Assembly: GCA_947561585.1 (NCBI GenBank)
Contig: CANNZV010000506.1
Coordinates: forward strand, 62,001-126,000
Direction: 5' to 3'
Length of the DNA: 64,000 nucleotides
Origin: Caprella mutica
Taxonomy: Eukaryota; Arthropoda; Malacostraca; Amphipoda; Caprellidae
In this document: piece after piece, positions 25,201-37,300 of the stretch
Numbering within the stretch: position 1 is the stretch's first letter
Layout of the letters: every line of letters begins with the position of its first letter
Position numbers and translations under genes: made by a program
Notes under the pieces: model-generated
Seen by the model: the letters and a program-made list of their open reading frames with translations, nothing else
The model's database searches: none
Told to the model about the DNA's origin: nothing

Positions 25201-26130
25201 GTTACTCAGGACTCTACTAAACTAATTAGAATATTCCACTATACGGAGCTTCATTATATAGGAGTTATCCTGTATCATCATTATATGTTCAATTAATGTC
25301 ATTATAAACAATATTCAACTGCCATTAAATATGAAAAACAACACATATTCAGTTCATCTGTGATGTAGTCAAAATTGTACTTCATTCAATATTCATACTA
25401 TGCCAAATCGAAGTTCAAAAAAAGTACACTATGTAATTATTCAGTTAAAAATGATTACGCAATATTATTTGATTCAGCATATTCAATCTAATAATAATGA
25501 TAATAAATATGAAATTAGATTCTGAATTTTACTTATTTTTTTCTATTAATAACTTGTTGAGTTTAAAGTAAAGTTCGAAATTCGAAAGCAATTGCAATAA
25601 GTGCTAAGATTGGGGAGGAAATTACATGCAAATGACTAATTCAGATCCTAGAATTAAATTCTCTTCTTCAACTCACGTGAAGTCTTCACTCAAAACTATA
25701 TATATGTAAATGTAACTAACTAATACAATTTACAACTTGACATTTACATTGGAATTGTGTACGTGAGAACTCTTAGCAAAGTCGTACCGTTATATAATTG
25801 AAAGAAGGACAATCTTGCTGCAATGGCTACAATAATCTGTGACTTTATTTAATGGAGATTAGACGATAAATTTTTGGTTTTAATTACGTAAAGGTTAATA
25901 GATTAATCCATGTTCATAATTAGTTAGATGTATAGACATACTCTATTAATGGGTGGACGAACAGGTGAATTCACTTTTTGAATGAGAGAAACGTCCCAAA
26001 CTCCATCAGGCTGAGACTACTCAAAAGGTGTGTGTTAACATTGAACATGATAGGAAAAATATAAATTGTCTCTACTTTAGAATAAGACAATATTTTCTAT
26101 TAAAAACAAAAAAAATATTCCTAGGCAATA
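19260..26130. other. AT-rich stretch, no recognised gene apart from one weak ORF
   Basis: Apart from the ORF at 23944 listed separately, I saw no domain, RNA gene or element end. ORFs at 21495-21749 and 22329-22535 (minus) have no recognisable features. The stretch behaves like intergenic or intronic DNA. Confidence 0.55.
23944..24348 (+). CDS. ORF of 134 codons with one membrane segment, unknown
   Basis: This is the longest ORF outside the minisatellites. A short charged start is followed by a hydrophobic run at about residues 22-42 (VVLIIIIITLYIIINFFLV), then a polar region. The layout resembles the start of a type II membrane protein, such as a Golgi enzyme. Within it, at 24172, the sequence AAAT-GTAAGT is a good splice donor, so a real first exon could end after about residue 76 and the rest would be intron read-through. 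No family is recognised. In AT-rich DNA an isoleucine-rich helix arises easily by chance, so this is weak. Confidence 0.2.
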   Translation: MFLPKRKEVPCMMIFFNKRNIVSVVLIIIIITLYIIINFFLVNKNKFSYVDRKIQIHSHSKSHYNYWSLIRIRPGNVSHISTQEVVPTCSDVRSLQAIILIEKNFLDGEENESTAIGRKNKIDRLNYLKLRCKR

Positions 26131-26138
26131 TACACTTA

Positions 26139-26235
26139 TTCCTGGGATATTGAGGAAACTTCTCGGGAAAGAATGAATTGTTCTTGGTATTTTCTTCTAA
26201 TATCCCAGGATAAATCCTTCTTCCCTGGGTTACAT
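26139..26235. repeat. Palindromic repeat, relative of the hairpin at 52778
   Basis: ATTCCTGGGATATT on the left is answered by AATATCCCAGGATAAAT on the right, which continues as CCTTCTTCCCTGGG. The same words occur in the compact hairpin at 52778-52834, so the two are copies of one small palindromic family. This copy has a longer, diverged loop. Confidence 0.6.
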
Positions 26236-26469
26236 ACTATTAGAACTACATATTTTAAAGCCTTCTAAAAGTGTACTGTATCAGTACTCTATATTGCGCA
26301 ACACCCGAAATATCAATACTAATTTATATTACTCCATTCAGAGGGATATATTGCTAATGTTATGTGTTGGCTGAGGTATGCTTTCACTTACCAATACCTA
26401 ATCAATCAGCTGAGGTGGTAAAGCTGAGGGCAATCACACGAGATGAAGGTAATGCAAGCCATTTAAATT

Positions 26470-26528
26470 AGTTTGTCAGGCCAAAGTGTACTCAGACTCT
26501 GATGTACTGTGTGACTAGCTGACAAACT
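26470..26528. repeat. Short hairpin, 10-bp arms
   Basis: AGTTTGTCAG at 26470-26479 pairs with CTGACAAACT at 26519-26528 across a 39-nt loop. Beyond this I saw nothing in 26240-27000. Confidence 0.5.
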
Positions 26529-27220
26529 GATTGATGAGCTACCTACTCCAGCCACATTCAGTCAACGATAATTTAATTAACTTCTCATAGAAAAGTTTCA
26601 AATGTACCAATAATCAGATATTTCTTTATATGCCATATTAATGTTTTTCATTGAACTTCAATCACCAAGATTGATATCGCTCCGCACTGTATAAGAAAGT
26701 GATAATTAATTACTGATTTTATTTCAAAACAAATATAAAATAAATTACACATGAACAAAAATCAAAAAAGAATTGCTGTAGATAAATATATATATACACA
26801 CAAATTTATATAAATATATATCACTAATAGTTTTGCTCGTCGTAAAAGACATCTCGTTCTATAATCCCGAAAGACGTTCAAATATTCCCCAAAATATTTG
26901 CCATGTTCATTAAAATTCAGATGGAGTAGAGGGCCTGAGACATGACAGATTATCTCCACGAATTTTCAACTATTTTTCAAGTGTTCAGCTAAAAATCGAG
27001 CAGAATCTGTCCCCTGTTTACTCAGTTGCTCTGTGTGCTACTTTTTGCAGTTGGAAATGATTTAGAGGGATACTGCTTGCTCTGGGACTCAAGAAAAAGG
27101 TAAATTATTATTTCAAGTTAAAAGTCGGAGAAGAGGTTTATTATTGGCAGATCTTCGTTATTGTCAATTATGGTAAATATTGAGCATATTTTACTGTAAA
27201 ATGTCATAATTTGAGAAATT

Positions 27221-27349
27221 ATCATCGGGATTTTTGTTTCTAATGTCCGACGAAAAACGATATGGACTTTAAATTATGATAAATTGCGATTGAATTTTCG
27301 TCGAATCATTTATCGTCGTAACTACGATCCTAAAATAAAACCCGATGAT
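27221..27349. repeat. Nested inverted repeat, possible MITE fragment
   Basis: ATCATCGGGATTTT at 27221 faces AAAACCCGATGAT at 27337-27349, and inside it CGACGAAAA at 27248-27256 faces TTTTCGTCG at 27295-27303. Two nested stems with matching order suggest a degraded palindromic element. No target duplication or full ends were found. Confidence 0.45.
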
Positions 27350-29091
27350 CGACGATGATATTTTCTCACTGTGCAGTCTAGCTTTGCATCTGCATGCTAT
27401 ACAGTTTACGAAAGTGATTTTATTCACATGTAAATGAATACATAAATGACATGCATTAGCCCAATGCAAATACGCATGGGTGTTATATACGTATCATTTA
27501 TACTAATTATGATATATAATTCTAGTTATCTTTAAAGTTTAGAAGAAATCAAACTAGTATATTTTTATACCTAATTTAATCCATTTTTTTCTGATTTGAA
27601 CCGTATATCATCTGTTGGATAAAACGTACTAAATAAAAATATCCTCCATTTACAGTCCAATGTACTTTTCATTATTCACGAGTTTCTATAAACAAAGAAG
27701 TTAAAAATAAATTTTATAACTGGTTGGTTATTCATTCATCGTCTAGATAGAGCATGTAGTGAAACACCGTTTAATAATTCATTCATTTGAAAATGGAATT
27801 CATGAAGTATTCATTTGAGATCAGTCGTTGTCTTCCAAATAATTAAATACTGCCGTCTCACCCCTAACATTTGTCTCACCCCTAATACTTTTTGCTTTAA
27901 AAATAAAATTACAAGGCAATTGTGGCCAAATAGGGCAAAGATCTTATCAAACAGTTGTGAGTAACATCCTTTACCCGAGGAGAAGAAGAGTTTTAGTGAG
28001 CGAAATCAATGGTGAGTAAGTGGTGAACCATTACTAAGGAAAATTATTAGATAGAACTCTTCCCTAATTTGTCCTTCAATTAATGTGAAATTGAATCCTC
28101 TGACGAATAACTAATACTGATGATGTCACGGTAGGAATTTATTAGGATACTCAGGTACAATCCTACACACCCTATGCGGTGAGATTTTACACAGGAAATG
28201 AATATTAAAGTTTCGAGAGAAAAGATTGGTTTTCTTACGAATCTCTGAATTAAATTCCTAATTACCATTTTTATAATAGAAGTTTATACTCATATTTTAC
28301 TCCATTGTACTATGAACACCAAACCAACGCAATGAGCCCTTCTAAAAAATGATGACCAGATTTGAGAAAAATTATTTATATATAATTTTTTAACAATAAT
28401 TGTACTATGCAAATTGTTCTAACAATACACATTTGGCAAAAGTCTTCGAAGAAGTCATTTTATAAATGCAATCAATAGTAGTTGCTTCGAATATGAATCA
28501 ATATCACCTTTCAGAATTTCTTAAATCTCCTAAGAAAGAAGACAATGGGGATCTTTTTATCTCGCATGGATTGCATCTCATGAAGAGATCTCAATTTCAG
28601 CTGATACGCTACCATCAATAAGAGAATCCAAGACAAATATTCTGAGTGCCACCATTCGTCTTCTGTCACGACCAGAAACAGAACACCTCTTCATTGGGGA
28701 TGTTCAAAATTGTATCTTCATATTTGAGTTATTTATTGAGATTGTTTCTTTGAAAAGAGAAATTCTGTCCCCAAAGACCTGTCATTTCCATGCGCCATAT
28801 CTAGACTTCATAAACCTGTTCAGTGTTCATAAAACTGATACGCTGTGAGAGAAGAAATCTGGTAGTGACTTCCCTTTAAGAAACAATTTGCTAATTATGT
28901 TTTGGCACTCTTCATTCAGACAATTTGATCCACACTAGGTCTGAGTAGAGTCAAATCTGGTCAAAAGACCCTAAGATTTGTCAATGCTAAATTGACCAAT
29001 TGCTCTTTTCAAATATCTGATGCTTCCATTTTCAGCATAAGTAACTATTATTTTGCCAAAAACTGTGCAAGGTATTAATATATTGAATGGG

Positions 29092-29142
29092 ATAAAATAA
29101 TGGATAGGATAAGAGCTGGATACAATCGATCCATTATTTTAT
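29092..29142. repeat. Perfect 14-bp-arm hairpin
   Basis: ATAAAATAATGGAT at 29092-29105 is the exact reverse complement of ATCCATTATTTTAT at 29129-29142, with a 23-nt loop. Function is unknown. Confidence 0.75.
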
Positions 29143-30845
29143 TATTGATTAAATATAATAGTGATTTACAATCTGGTCAGGAAACGAAAAATTCGAAAGG
29201 TCTGAATTTAATTATTTTTGCACCATTTTTATCATATCCACTATACCAATAGAATTACCATGAATATAATTCTAAATATATTAGAATATACTTTGAAATG
29301 TAATTGCTCATGAATTACTTAGAAGTTGGTTATTCATTTTTATGAAATGTATTTATTTTAATACGAGCTTTCATAAATTTTTAATCATTTAATAAAATTA
29401 TGATACTTTGTAAAATCATTCTTTATGTAACTGGTTCATTTAATTTTATTTCTGAGCTCATAAATATTATGATTCATGATTTACTTTTTACATGAAACTG
29501 CAACGTTATACACATTGATTTTTTGTAACAATTTATATTTTTTTAATTATCTAAATATGAATTCTAAAACATATTTATTCAAATTATTAATTCGTATGTC
29601 AACTAAATTATTGCTTCTCTAAAATGCATTAAATGTTTAGTGTATACTAATCTAAAAATAACTGGCTTGCTAACATCATTCTTTAACATCCTCTAGTAAG
29701 TAGTAGAACGTTTCAAAGAATGACGCATTTTTTCGCCGGCTCACTTAGAGCAAATTGACTGTCAAAATGATCTGTCTCCTCTAAGATAAATTGAACCTTA
29801 TGTAAATTTTCTCAATCCAGTGATTTATTGAAGCCATATTTTCATCAGAGGCAAGTCAGATGCATCTGGCGATAGCGCAAACGATGTGTTGCAATTTTAT
29901 GAGATTCATTCTCGGTCCAGAAAATAGCTTTCTTCAACATTTTCTTGGTGGAAAGATCATTCCATTTACAGAATAATAATAGGACAAATATCTTCATACT
30001 TTTTGGCCAATTCTACTGGACTTTAGCTTACCAACAACTGATGAATTATGTATTACTAGAATTAATAGGAAATTGAAGATATGAATTATATAAAAATATT
30101 AAACTTGCGAATTCCATATGACCGTCAATTTAAGAAAAGTAATAAATCTCATTGAATCTGTTTAAAATATCAAATTTCTTATAATAGTTGTGTTGAATTA
30201 GTAATAAATTTCCATAACTGGCCATTTAGGGAATGAAATGGTCTTTTTCTTGCAAGATATATTTACTTTAAAAGGCCACTTGCATATTATTTTCTATAAA
30301 TATTAGTTTCAAAATTAGTTTAAAATATTGATACATTGATATAATTTTTTTGAATAAAAAAAAATAATGTACAAAAGAACAGAATAAATAAATCCTAAAT
30401 GAACAAGCCCTTATATTAAATTCACTTCTTGAGTGGACCTTTTCGTAATGAATATTATTTCTAGTTAACAACAATTTCAACAGTTTTGTTACCTAGTGGT
30501 TCGTTGAAATGATATAAAGGCTAATGACTCCTAGTTTTTATTACGAAGCGTATGGCAGCCTTGCGTGCAGACATACATCTTATCACTAACCCGGTCAATA
30601 ATCGATGTAAGACAATTGCATAATTATATGGTAGTCGTGAGTTTCCGTCACCATTTACAATGCTAATAGGTCTTAATAGTCTAGTATTTACCGCTAATAA
30701 CTTAGGACAGGTCACAGCTTTTCATATTCATGCCCATCAATAAATTTAGTTTGAATGAACTTTGGATATTATTCTTTGCTTCCTATAAAGTATATCAGCG
30801 TGCCATTTTTTAAATGGTGTTCTAACTTTTTGTATTCCCTTACAG

Positions 30846-30874
30846 ATGGAGCGAGTGCTTTGTATGTTAATTGC
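30846..30874 (+). CDS. Candidate 29-nt microexon, gene unknown
   Basis: A textbook 3' splice site, with branch-like TTCTAAC, a T/C-rich tract and CCCTTACAG ending at 30845, is followed 29 nt later by a strong donor, GTGAGTAT, at 30875. The segment is open in more than one frame; one reads GASALYVNC and another MERVLCMLI. Microexons of this size are common in neuronal genes of animals, but the surrounding AT-rich DNA also produces splice-like words by chance. No partner exon could be linked with confidence; the only other internal candidate lies 25 kb upstream at 5753. Confidence 0.25.
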
Positions 30875-31832
30875 GTGAGTATCATTAATTTTTACATCGA
30901 TATATTGAACAAATATACAGTAGTTGTTGAGTTAACCATAGTTTTATTTTAATTTGATATTTTGACTGAATTTTGAACTATGATATATGCATTCCTCAAC
31001 ATTTTTACAGTAAATTTATTCAGCATTGGAATTAATTATCAGTGATTTTCTTTTAATTTTTTTAAATTATTATTTTGTAGGTAAATTAAAATTAAATTTT
31101 CTTTCTCAAACTGAAATTTTATTTCATAGTTCAACAGATCCAAGATTCAGAGGAATTCTGCTAGTCGAATGTTTTAATTTCTTCACTTATAATATATTTA
31201 GAATTTCAAGTTACATAGTCATTGGTTATATATTATCTGGATATAATGCAAGATATGCACAATAGTTTCTTTCAAAATTTACTTTAATTCAATACATTAT
31301 GCGTGCTTCTGTCCGATGATAAAGCTTCAGTGCCTGAAAAGTGGCTATGTTTCTAAATAGCATAGAATTACTGAACCAGCTACTCGATGAAGTAGGTATT
31401 CTCGACTAGTAAAATTCAATAGCACATAACGAATACACATTCACCAATATTCTGCATTGTGACGATGAATGCACTATGTTAATATTTGATTGAAATAACT
31501 AAAATGGCAAGTAAGGACAATCACCCTTCCTTTCATTTAAACATCATCAAGTTTTCTATTCAGATCGAAAATGAACACACGTCAAATATAATCGATTGTT
31601 AATCGGAGCAGATATGGATGGGGCTGATTTCCGTTCAATGGATTTTGTCCAATGATATGGAAAATGAACTATTCTCAAAATCAATATTAACAATGGGTTC
31701 AGTAAAGTATTTTGAATAATTCAATATTTTAGATTGTTAATCCGTTCAATTTCATGTATTTGTTCAACAAAAATATTGTGTGAAATCATTTTCATACACT
31801 TATTAGAAGAACATTAATTAATTAGATATTTG

Positions 31833-32320
31833 GAGTCATTACCGTAGATTCAATTGAAATATAAATTAAATATTTGGAGTAATTACCGTAGTCTCATTTG
31901 AAATATAAATTAAATACTTGGAGTCATTACCGTAGACTCATTTGAAATTAAATTAAATATTTGGAGTTATTACCGTAGACTCAATTGAAATATAAATTAA
32001 ATATAATATTTGGTGTCATTACCGTAGACTCCATGGAAATATAAATTAAATATTTGGTGTTATTACCGTAGACTCCATTGAAATCTAAATTAAATATTTG
32101 GTGTCATTACCGTAGACTCAATTGAAATATAAATTAAATTTTTGGAGTAATTACTGTAGACTCAATTGAAATATAATTAAAATATTTGGTGTCATTACCG
32201 TAGACTCCATTGAAATATAAATTAAATATCTGGTGTTATTACCGTAGACTCCTCCATTGAAATCTAAATTCAATATTTGGTGTCATTACCGTAGACTCAA
32301 TGGAAATTAATCAAATATTA
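31833..32320. repeat. 44-bp tandem repeat, 11 copies
   Basis: The unit contains GAGTCATTACCGTAGACTCA followed by ATTGAAATATAAATTAAATATTTG. Eleven copies are seen. The first half of the array mostly starts GAGT and the second half mostly GTGT, two sub-variants. Two copies carry small insertions. Within each unit GAGTC and GACTC form a small palindrome around ATTACCGTA. No coding frame spans the array. Confidence 0.92.
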
Positions 32321-32329
32321 TTGCAGTTG

Positions 32330-33738
32330 TATGCGTCACCATGTTTAGAAGATAATATTGATTAATTTAAGAGATTTCAAACATTATTTTCGCTTGTACA
32401 TCTTTTAATGATTCCATTCTATTTACAGTATTATCCAATATTTTTTATTTTATTAAAAAGTAAATAATTTAAACTTTTCTTTTATTGAAAATGAAAAAAA
32501 GATTAAAAGTACATAGGCCTATCTAATACTAAAGATTCTACCGTATATCTCTTTTGAAGGTTTCATCTGACTGCAATGCCTGTGTAACTCTCACAATTAT
32601 GATCTCTTGTGCAAATGTCACTTTAACAGGTGCGTCAGTAAACAGTTGTGAGAAATGTAAAACAATTGTGTGTATCATTGTGAAACAGTCCAACTGACAA
32701 TTTAATGCGATTTGCATATTCCCTGCACTTCTTTTGGAAATACCAACACACTGCATTTCCATTTACGACCGTTAGTTTGAATATGGCTCCGACAAAACTA
32801 CCGTATTTTGTTCTCCAACAAGTGCCAAAGTTAAGATGCTTTGTGAAAAAGAGTCTTAGAATTGAAACAACCAGTGGTGGTTGATAATCTTAATTCACTG
32901 GAGATGTGAATTTAAAACAGAAAGGAAAAAAATGAATAACAATTTTTAATTATTTTTATCACTATGAAAAAACCAAAATATTTTTCAAGGACAATAGAGT
33001 GAGAATATTTTTTTCTTGATTCAAAATTATTCATTGTTTGAGGTTGTATATTTAAATATTATAATTTGAGACTTTTTCTTACTTCAAATATATATTGTTT
33101 GTTTCGGTCTTTGAAGTATTTTTATAATAATAATGTTTGATATTTATTTTCATAAATTTATGAGCTAATTTTTTTCTAATATTGATCTACATAGCCAATT
33201 CATTAATTTTAAAGACCCATATATAATTTCACAGAGCTATTTCCTTATACTAGTTCACACTATTCGTAAGCATTTATAAATACATTTAACTATCCTTGTG
33301 AGACACAAGTTAATTTTCCTTTACTTTATAATTCCTTTATGCACCTACCTCACCGTAGAGGCTCCATTTCATTTAATCCCCACTGTAGCCATTCTGTGAC
33401 TAGGAACAGAGTGTTCATTTCCTTTCAACTCTTAAGTGTGACATTAGCCTTGTGTTGCCATTTCATCACAGCAATCGGTACTCACAACACTGTGTCACAG
33501 CCTCATAATTGCAGTCATAATTAGCACAAATGACTCCGAAATGTTCTGGGATGAGCAACAGCTAATCACCATAAAAAGAACTTTAGAATGTTTTCACCGC
33601 TATTCTCGATTTAGGAGATGCATTCATAAATAGCCTCCATGAGGAAGCGAATTGGGATTTTATTTAACTGAGCTGAAATATAATTCATTTAAAAATGGTT
33701 TGTTATATAAATGACACAAATATCTACTGTACAATGTT
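32330..33738. other. No recognised gene
   Basis: A moderately GC-richer patch at 32530-32890 holds a 74-codon minus ORF (32538-32762) with no recognised domain, and 33330-33530 holds a 61-codon plus ORF of the same kind. Both may be old transposon pieces or chance. Confidence 0.5.
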
Positions 33739-33742
33739 TTAA

Positions 33743-34365
33743 CCCTAGTAACCTAGCCCTTGAAAGTTTGTTTAGTAACCTAGGGACTGGTCCAGGTGGA
33801 CCAGTCCTCACTACAACTGTTATAAGATCTTAACAAATTGACTTTTTGATATTTTGTCTTTATAAAAATCGTTATTTGATATTTACACATCCATTGGTAA
33901 ACGCCAAAGAATAGTTATTTAATAAAATTAACAATAAAATTAACAATTGAAAAATATATTTCTTATGATTTCGAAATATTTTGCGCAAAAGCAATTTTCA
34001 CCACCCATCAATAAAATCCTTATAATATTCACAAAAATACATAAAACTTAATGAAAATTTAATTGTGGATTAATAAGATTTCAACACTAAAAAAATACGT
34101 GAAAGATACATATATCTTTAATAGTGTTTGAAATATACTAACTTAAAGTTGTGTTCCTTTTTTTTTAGACACCCTGTATATATGAATAAATGTTCATAAT
34201 ATTAGAATCTTACCATTTATCACCTTCTTTTTAGTTTAATCGTATTTAACTAAGATGAAAAGTATAACTCAGGAAAAAACAGCTACCAAATCGGATTAAA
34301 AATAAAATTATTAATATTTTTACATGAGGACTGGTCCACCTTGACCAGTCCCTCGGTTACTAGGG
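33743..34365. mobile_element. piggyBac-type MITE, 623 bp, TTAA flanks
   Basis: TTAA occurs at both edges (33739-33742 and 34366-34369). The tips are perfect 11-bp inverted repeats, CCCTAGTAACC and GGTTACTAGGG. TTAA duplication and CCCTAG-like tips are diagnostic of the piggyBac superfamily. Just inside, both ends carry palindromic GGACTGGTCC and GGACCAGTCC words (33784-33809 and 34327-34352). The left end has an extra partial duplication of the tip (TTAGTAACCTAGGGACTGG). There is no ORF of note inside, so it depends on a transposase made elsewhere; a broken piggyBac transposase lies at 45515. A diverged relative is at 52145-52702, sharing CATTGGTAAACGCCAA. Confidence 0.88.
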
Positions 34366-34369
34366 TTAA

Positions 34370-37300
34370 AGAAAATAATTTGAAATTTTTAATTTAATTA
34401 CTACATAAGAATGGAATAGTAATAATATATAATGAAATAAAGAATCGTTTATAAATAGTTAAATAGTAGAAATGATATTATGTATCGTATAAATTAATGA
34501 ATTGATATTGAAAACAGTTGTACAGTTACAGTTATACGTTAGAAGTTATAGTGAATGATGATCGATTCCTTTACATTCATTCGTGCATTATAAGATGTTC
34601 AAAATCAATCATCGATAGCGTAGAAAAAATACCCTAGACTTTGTCGTGTATTTCAATTTAGTGATTCTGTGAAGCCAATAAAAAGGAAGCCAGGTCAAAA
34701 ATGTCTCCTGAATCTTGGACACACTCCAAAAATATGCTGGATCACTCGACGTTTTCTCTCTGTATTCAACAGTTTAATTCTGGACGATCTTTGTAAAAGA
34801 TAAAATAGATGATAAATTGTATGTTCAAAGAAAGATCCCTTTGCTGAGCACCATTGCACAGAACTCGAGGTGAAAGGACCTGCAATCTTCAAATGCTGTT
34901 TCGGATGTTTCATATCCTGGTGATATATTTATGAAACTACAGAAGCTTTACTAAGATATATGAATATTATTTATCTGTGCGCCTGTTTGGGTGATGTTCT
35001 TTCGAATACACTCGTATATAAATGTAACAGAGATAATGCAAGAATGAAGAGATGTGGGCTGGTATGTGATATTTATGATTAATATTTTTAATCGTAAATA
35101 TATGCTTTTCATTCATTTTTAAAAATTCTGTGCTAAATATAAACTATTATTTGGTCCTTATTAATTATAGTTAGTTAATTTGGTCATAATGACTCAAATG
35201 CTCATATCATAGCTAGTCAATACACTAAAATCCATTTCAAATAAAAATAACGTATCAAATATTTAAAATAGCCATTAAAACAGCCATCCTATGATATTAT
35301 CTCATGAATTTCATCTTTAGAAGAAATTAGAAAAAATATTGGCATTAGCATCAAATCAAACATATGACATTTCATATTGAAACGTACTGTACTTGATTAG
35401 GAAACCACAAATAGTCATGTAGTGATTTTTCTTCATTGTACTGAAGAATTAAATTGAATTACATCGAACAATGATGAATTTTTCTGAAATATTTACTGTT
35501 AGAGTACAATTCAGATAAAAATAATAGAGTACAGAACACGTAATTAGAATGAGAGAAGAATATAAAATCTATATAAAATAATGAGAATTTTTAACTAATT
35601 AAAGGTCTTTAACTCTATTTGTATTAAAATAATGAAAAAAATCTAGTATTACATACATTTATTATTAAATTTGGGTATGCAATGTAGAAAGGTCCCAAGG
35701 TACGCCATAAAACTAGTATAAAGTCAAATAGAAGTCCATAGAATTGTTCAGTTGAATGTAGTGGTCGATTCTATCGTTTGACCGAAACAGTTCATGAATA
35801 TTCAATTCAGCATCGCAAGTAAAGATGCCAAAATCTTTCATTTTGGACGCTTGCGAGACTATTATTGTGACCATACACAATTGTCGGGACACTTCACGCT
35901 TATAATAAAATATAGTCATTAATTTACTTAAAACAATAATATTGGGGAAAATATAGAATTCAATAAATTTTCATGTTAACACGAATGAAATTCAGTCGCT
36001 CGAAAATTAAGAGAATAATCTGTGTATATAATAAATTGTTCCTGGAGATGTTTACAGCTTCTGAGAATTGATATGACTGTTAGAAATAATTCAAAGAATA
36101 GACATAGGAATGCCAACCTTACTTTTGATTCACAATATTGGAGAAAACACAGTTCTTCATTCTGGTATATTGCTCTTTCCATTACGTTTTATTTAAGTGA
36201 ACATTTCTTTAGCTCCATTGTTCTATTACCTCTATCACTGTGAGATTTGAGGGCATTTCATTGAATATTCATTCATGTATTCTCTCAGTTTGAAAGATAA
36301 TCTTTCACTAAACAATTCATATTATAAAAATTAGGTACTAAGAAGTTAGTGTTCAGAAGAATATAAATTAGTATAGTTATAAATTTATACTGTAATACCC
36401 AAATGCAATGATATATAAATAATATTAAATATTATTTAGATATATTTTATATTTATCATTAAATTATATGATAAATAAATCACTTTATCATATTTCACGT
36501 AAACTTTTCTCTAAGAACTGTCATGTTTGCTTGTCAATTCCATGAGCAGGACTCCACGTTAGTAGTAGGCATATGGTGCATTTTCGCCCACTAATTAATT
36601 TAATCTCTCCTGAGCCCAGTGATGATATAACTTCTATGCTCGCCCCTATTTCCCGGAATGTGTGGCAAATAAAATGTAATAACTGTGCCCATAAAAGCAT
36701 TTAAAAACCCTCTACTTTGGTTCTAATTATTATAACAGAGATTCGGGGAATGGTTTACATTCGGGCTTATAAATAATGTAAATAGGGCAATGATATATAT
36801 GAAATAATATTTATTAAATATTTGTAAATTGTCATGAGTTTACATAAGATATGTATTAAATAGATATTCATAATTCTAGAAATGAAATAACAATTTTCCG
36901 TTACAAATTTTAATTTTAATATTTTATTCACACTAATCGAAAATTGATATACCTTTAAAAAAATTACACTAAAGATAATAAACAGAAAAAATTGTCAAAC
37001 AAACAAACTAACAAAAATTTCAACTAAATGAACTACAGCCAGTGAACATATTACTCTTTATTATATTATCCTATTGTAAATATTCCAATATTCGTTTGAT
37101 TCAGTTATGAGGAAAAACTAAATATATAGATATACGAGTTTATGAAGTTAAATATAATTTCTTAATATCTGTTTTCAAAATCAGCTCTGATTGTCATAAA
37201 TAATTTTGTATTTTTCTTACAAAGATAGAATAATAATATATATTTCAGTATGATCCTTGAATTAGTAAATATCTCCAAGAAAATAATAATATAAACAGTA

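Larger units (their letters stand above)
27400..31820. other. AT-rich stretch, no recognised gene apart from one microexon candidate
   Basis: No protein domain was recognised on either strand. 28540-28930 is slightly less AT-rich but gives no convincing frame. The ORFs at 30268-30480, 30521-30715 (minus), 30755-30952 and 31026-31265 look like chance. A hairpin at 29092 and a microexon candidate at 30846 are listed separately. Confidence 0.55.

Noticed and set aside
26400..26460. tRNA-derived SINE suggested by CAGCTGAGGTGGTAAAGC
   Set aside because: An A-box-like word is present but no B box, tail or target duplication was found.
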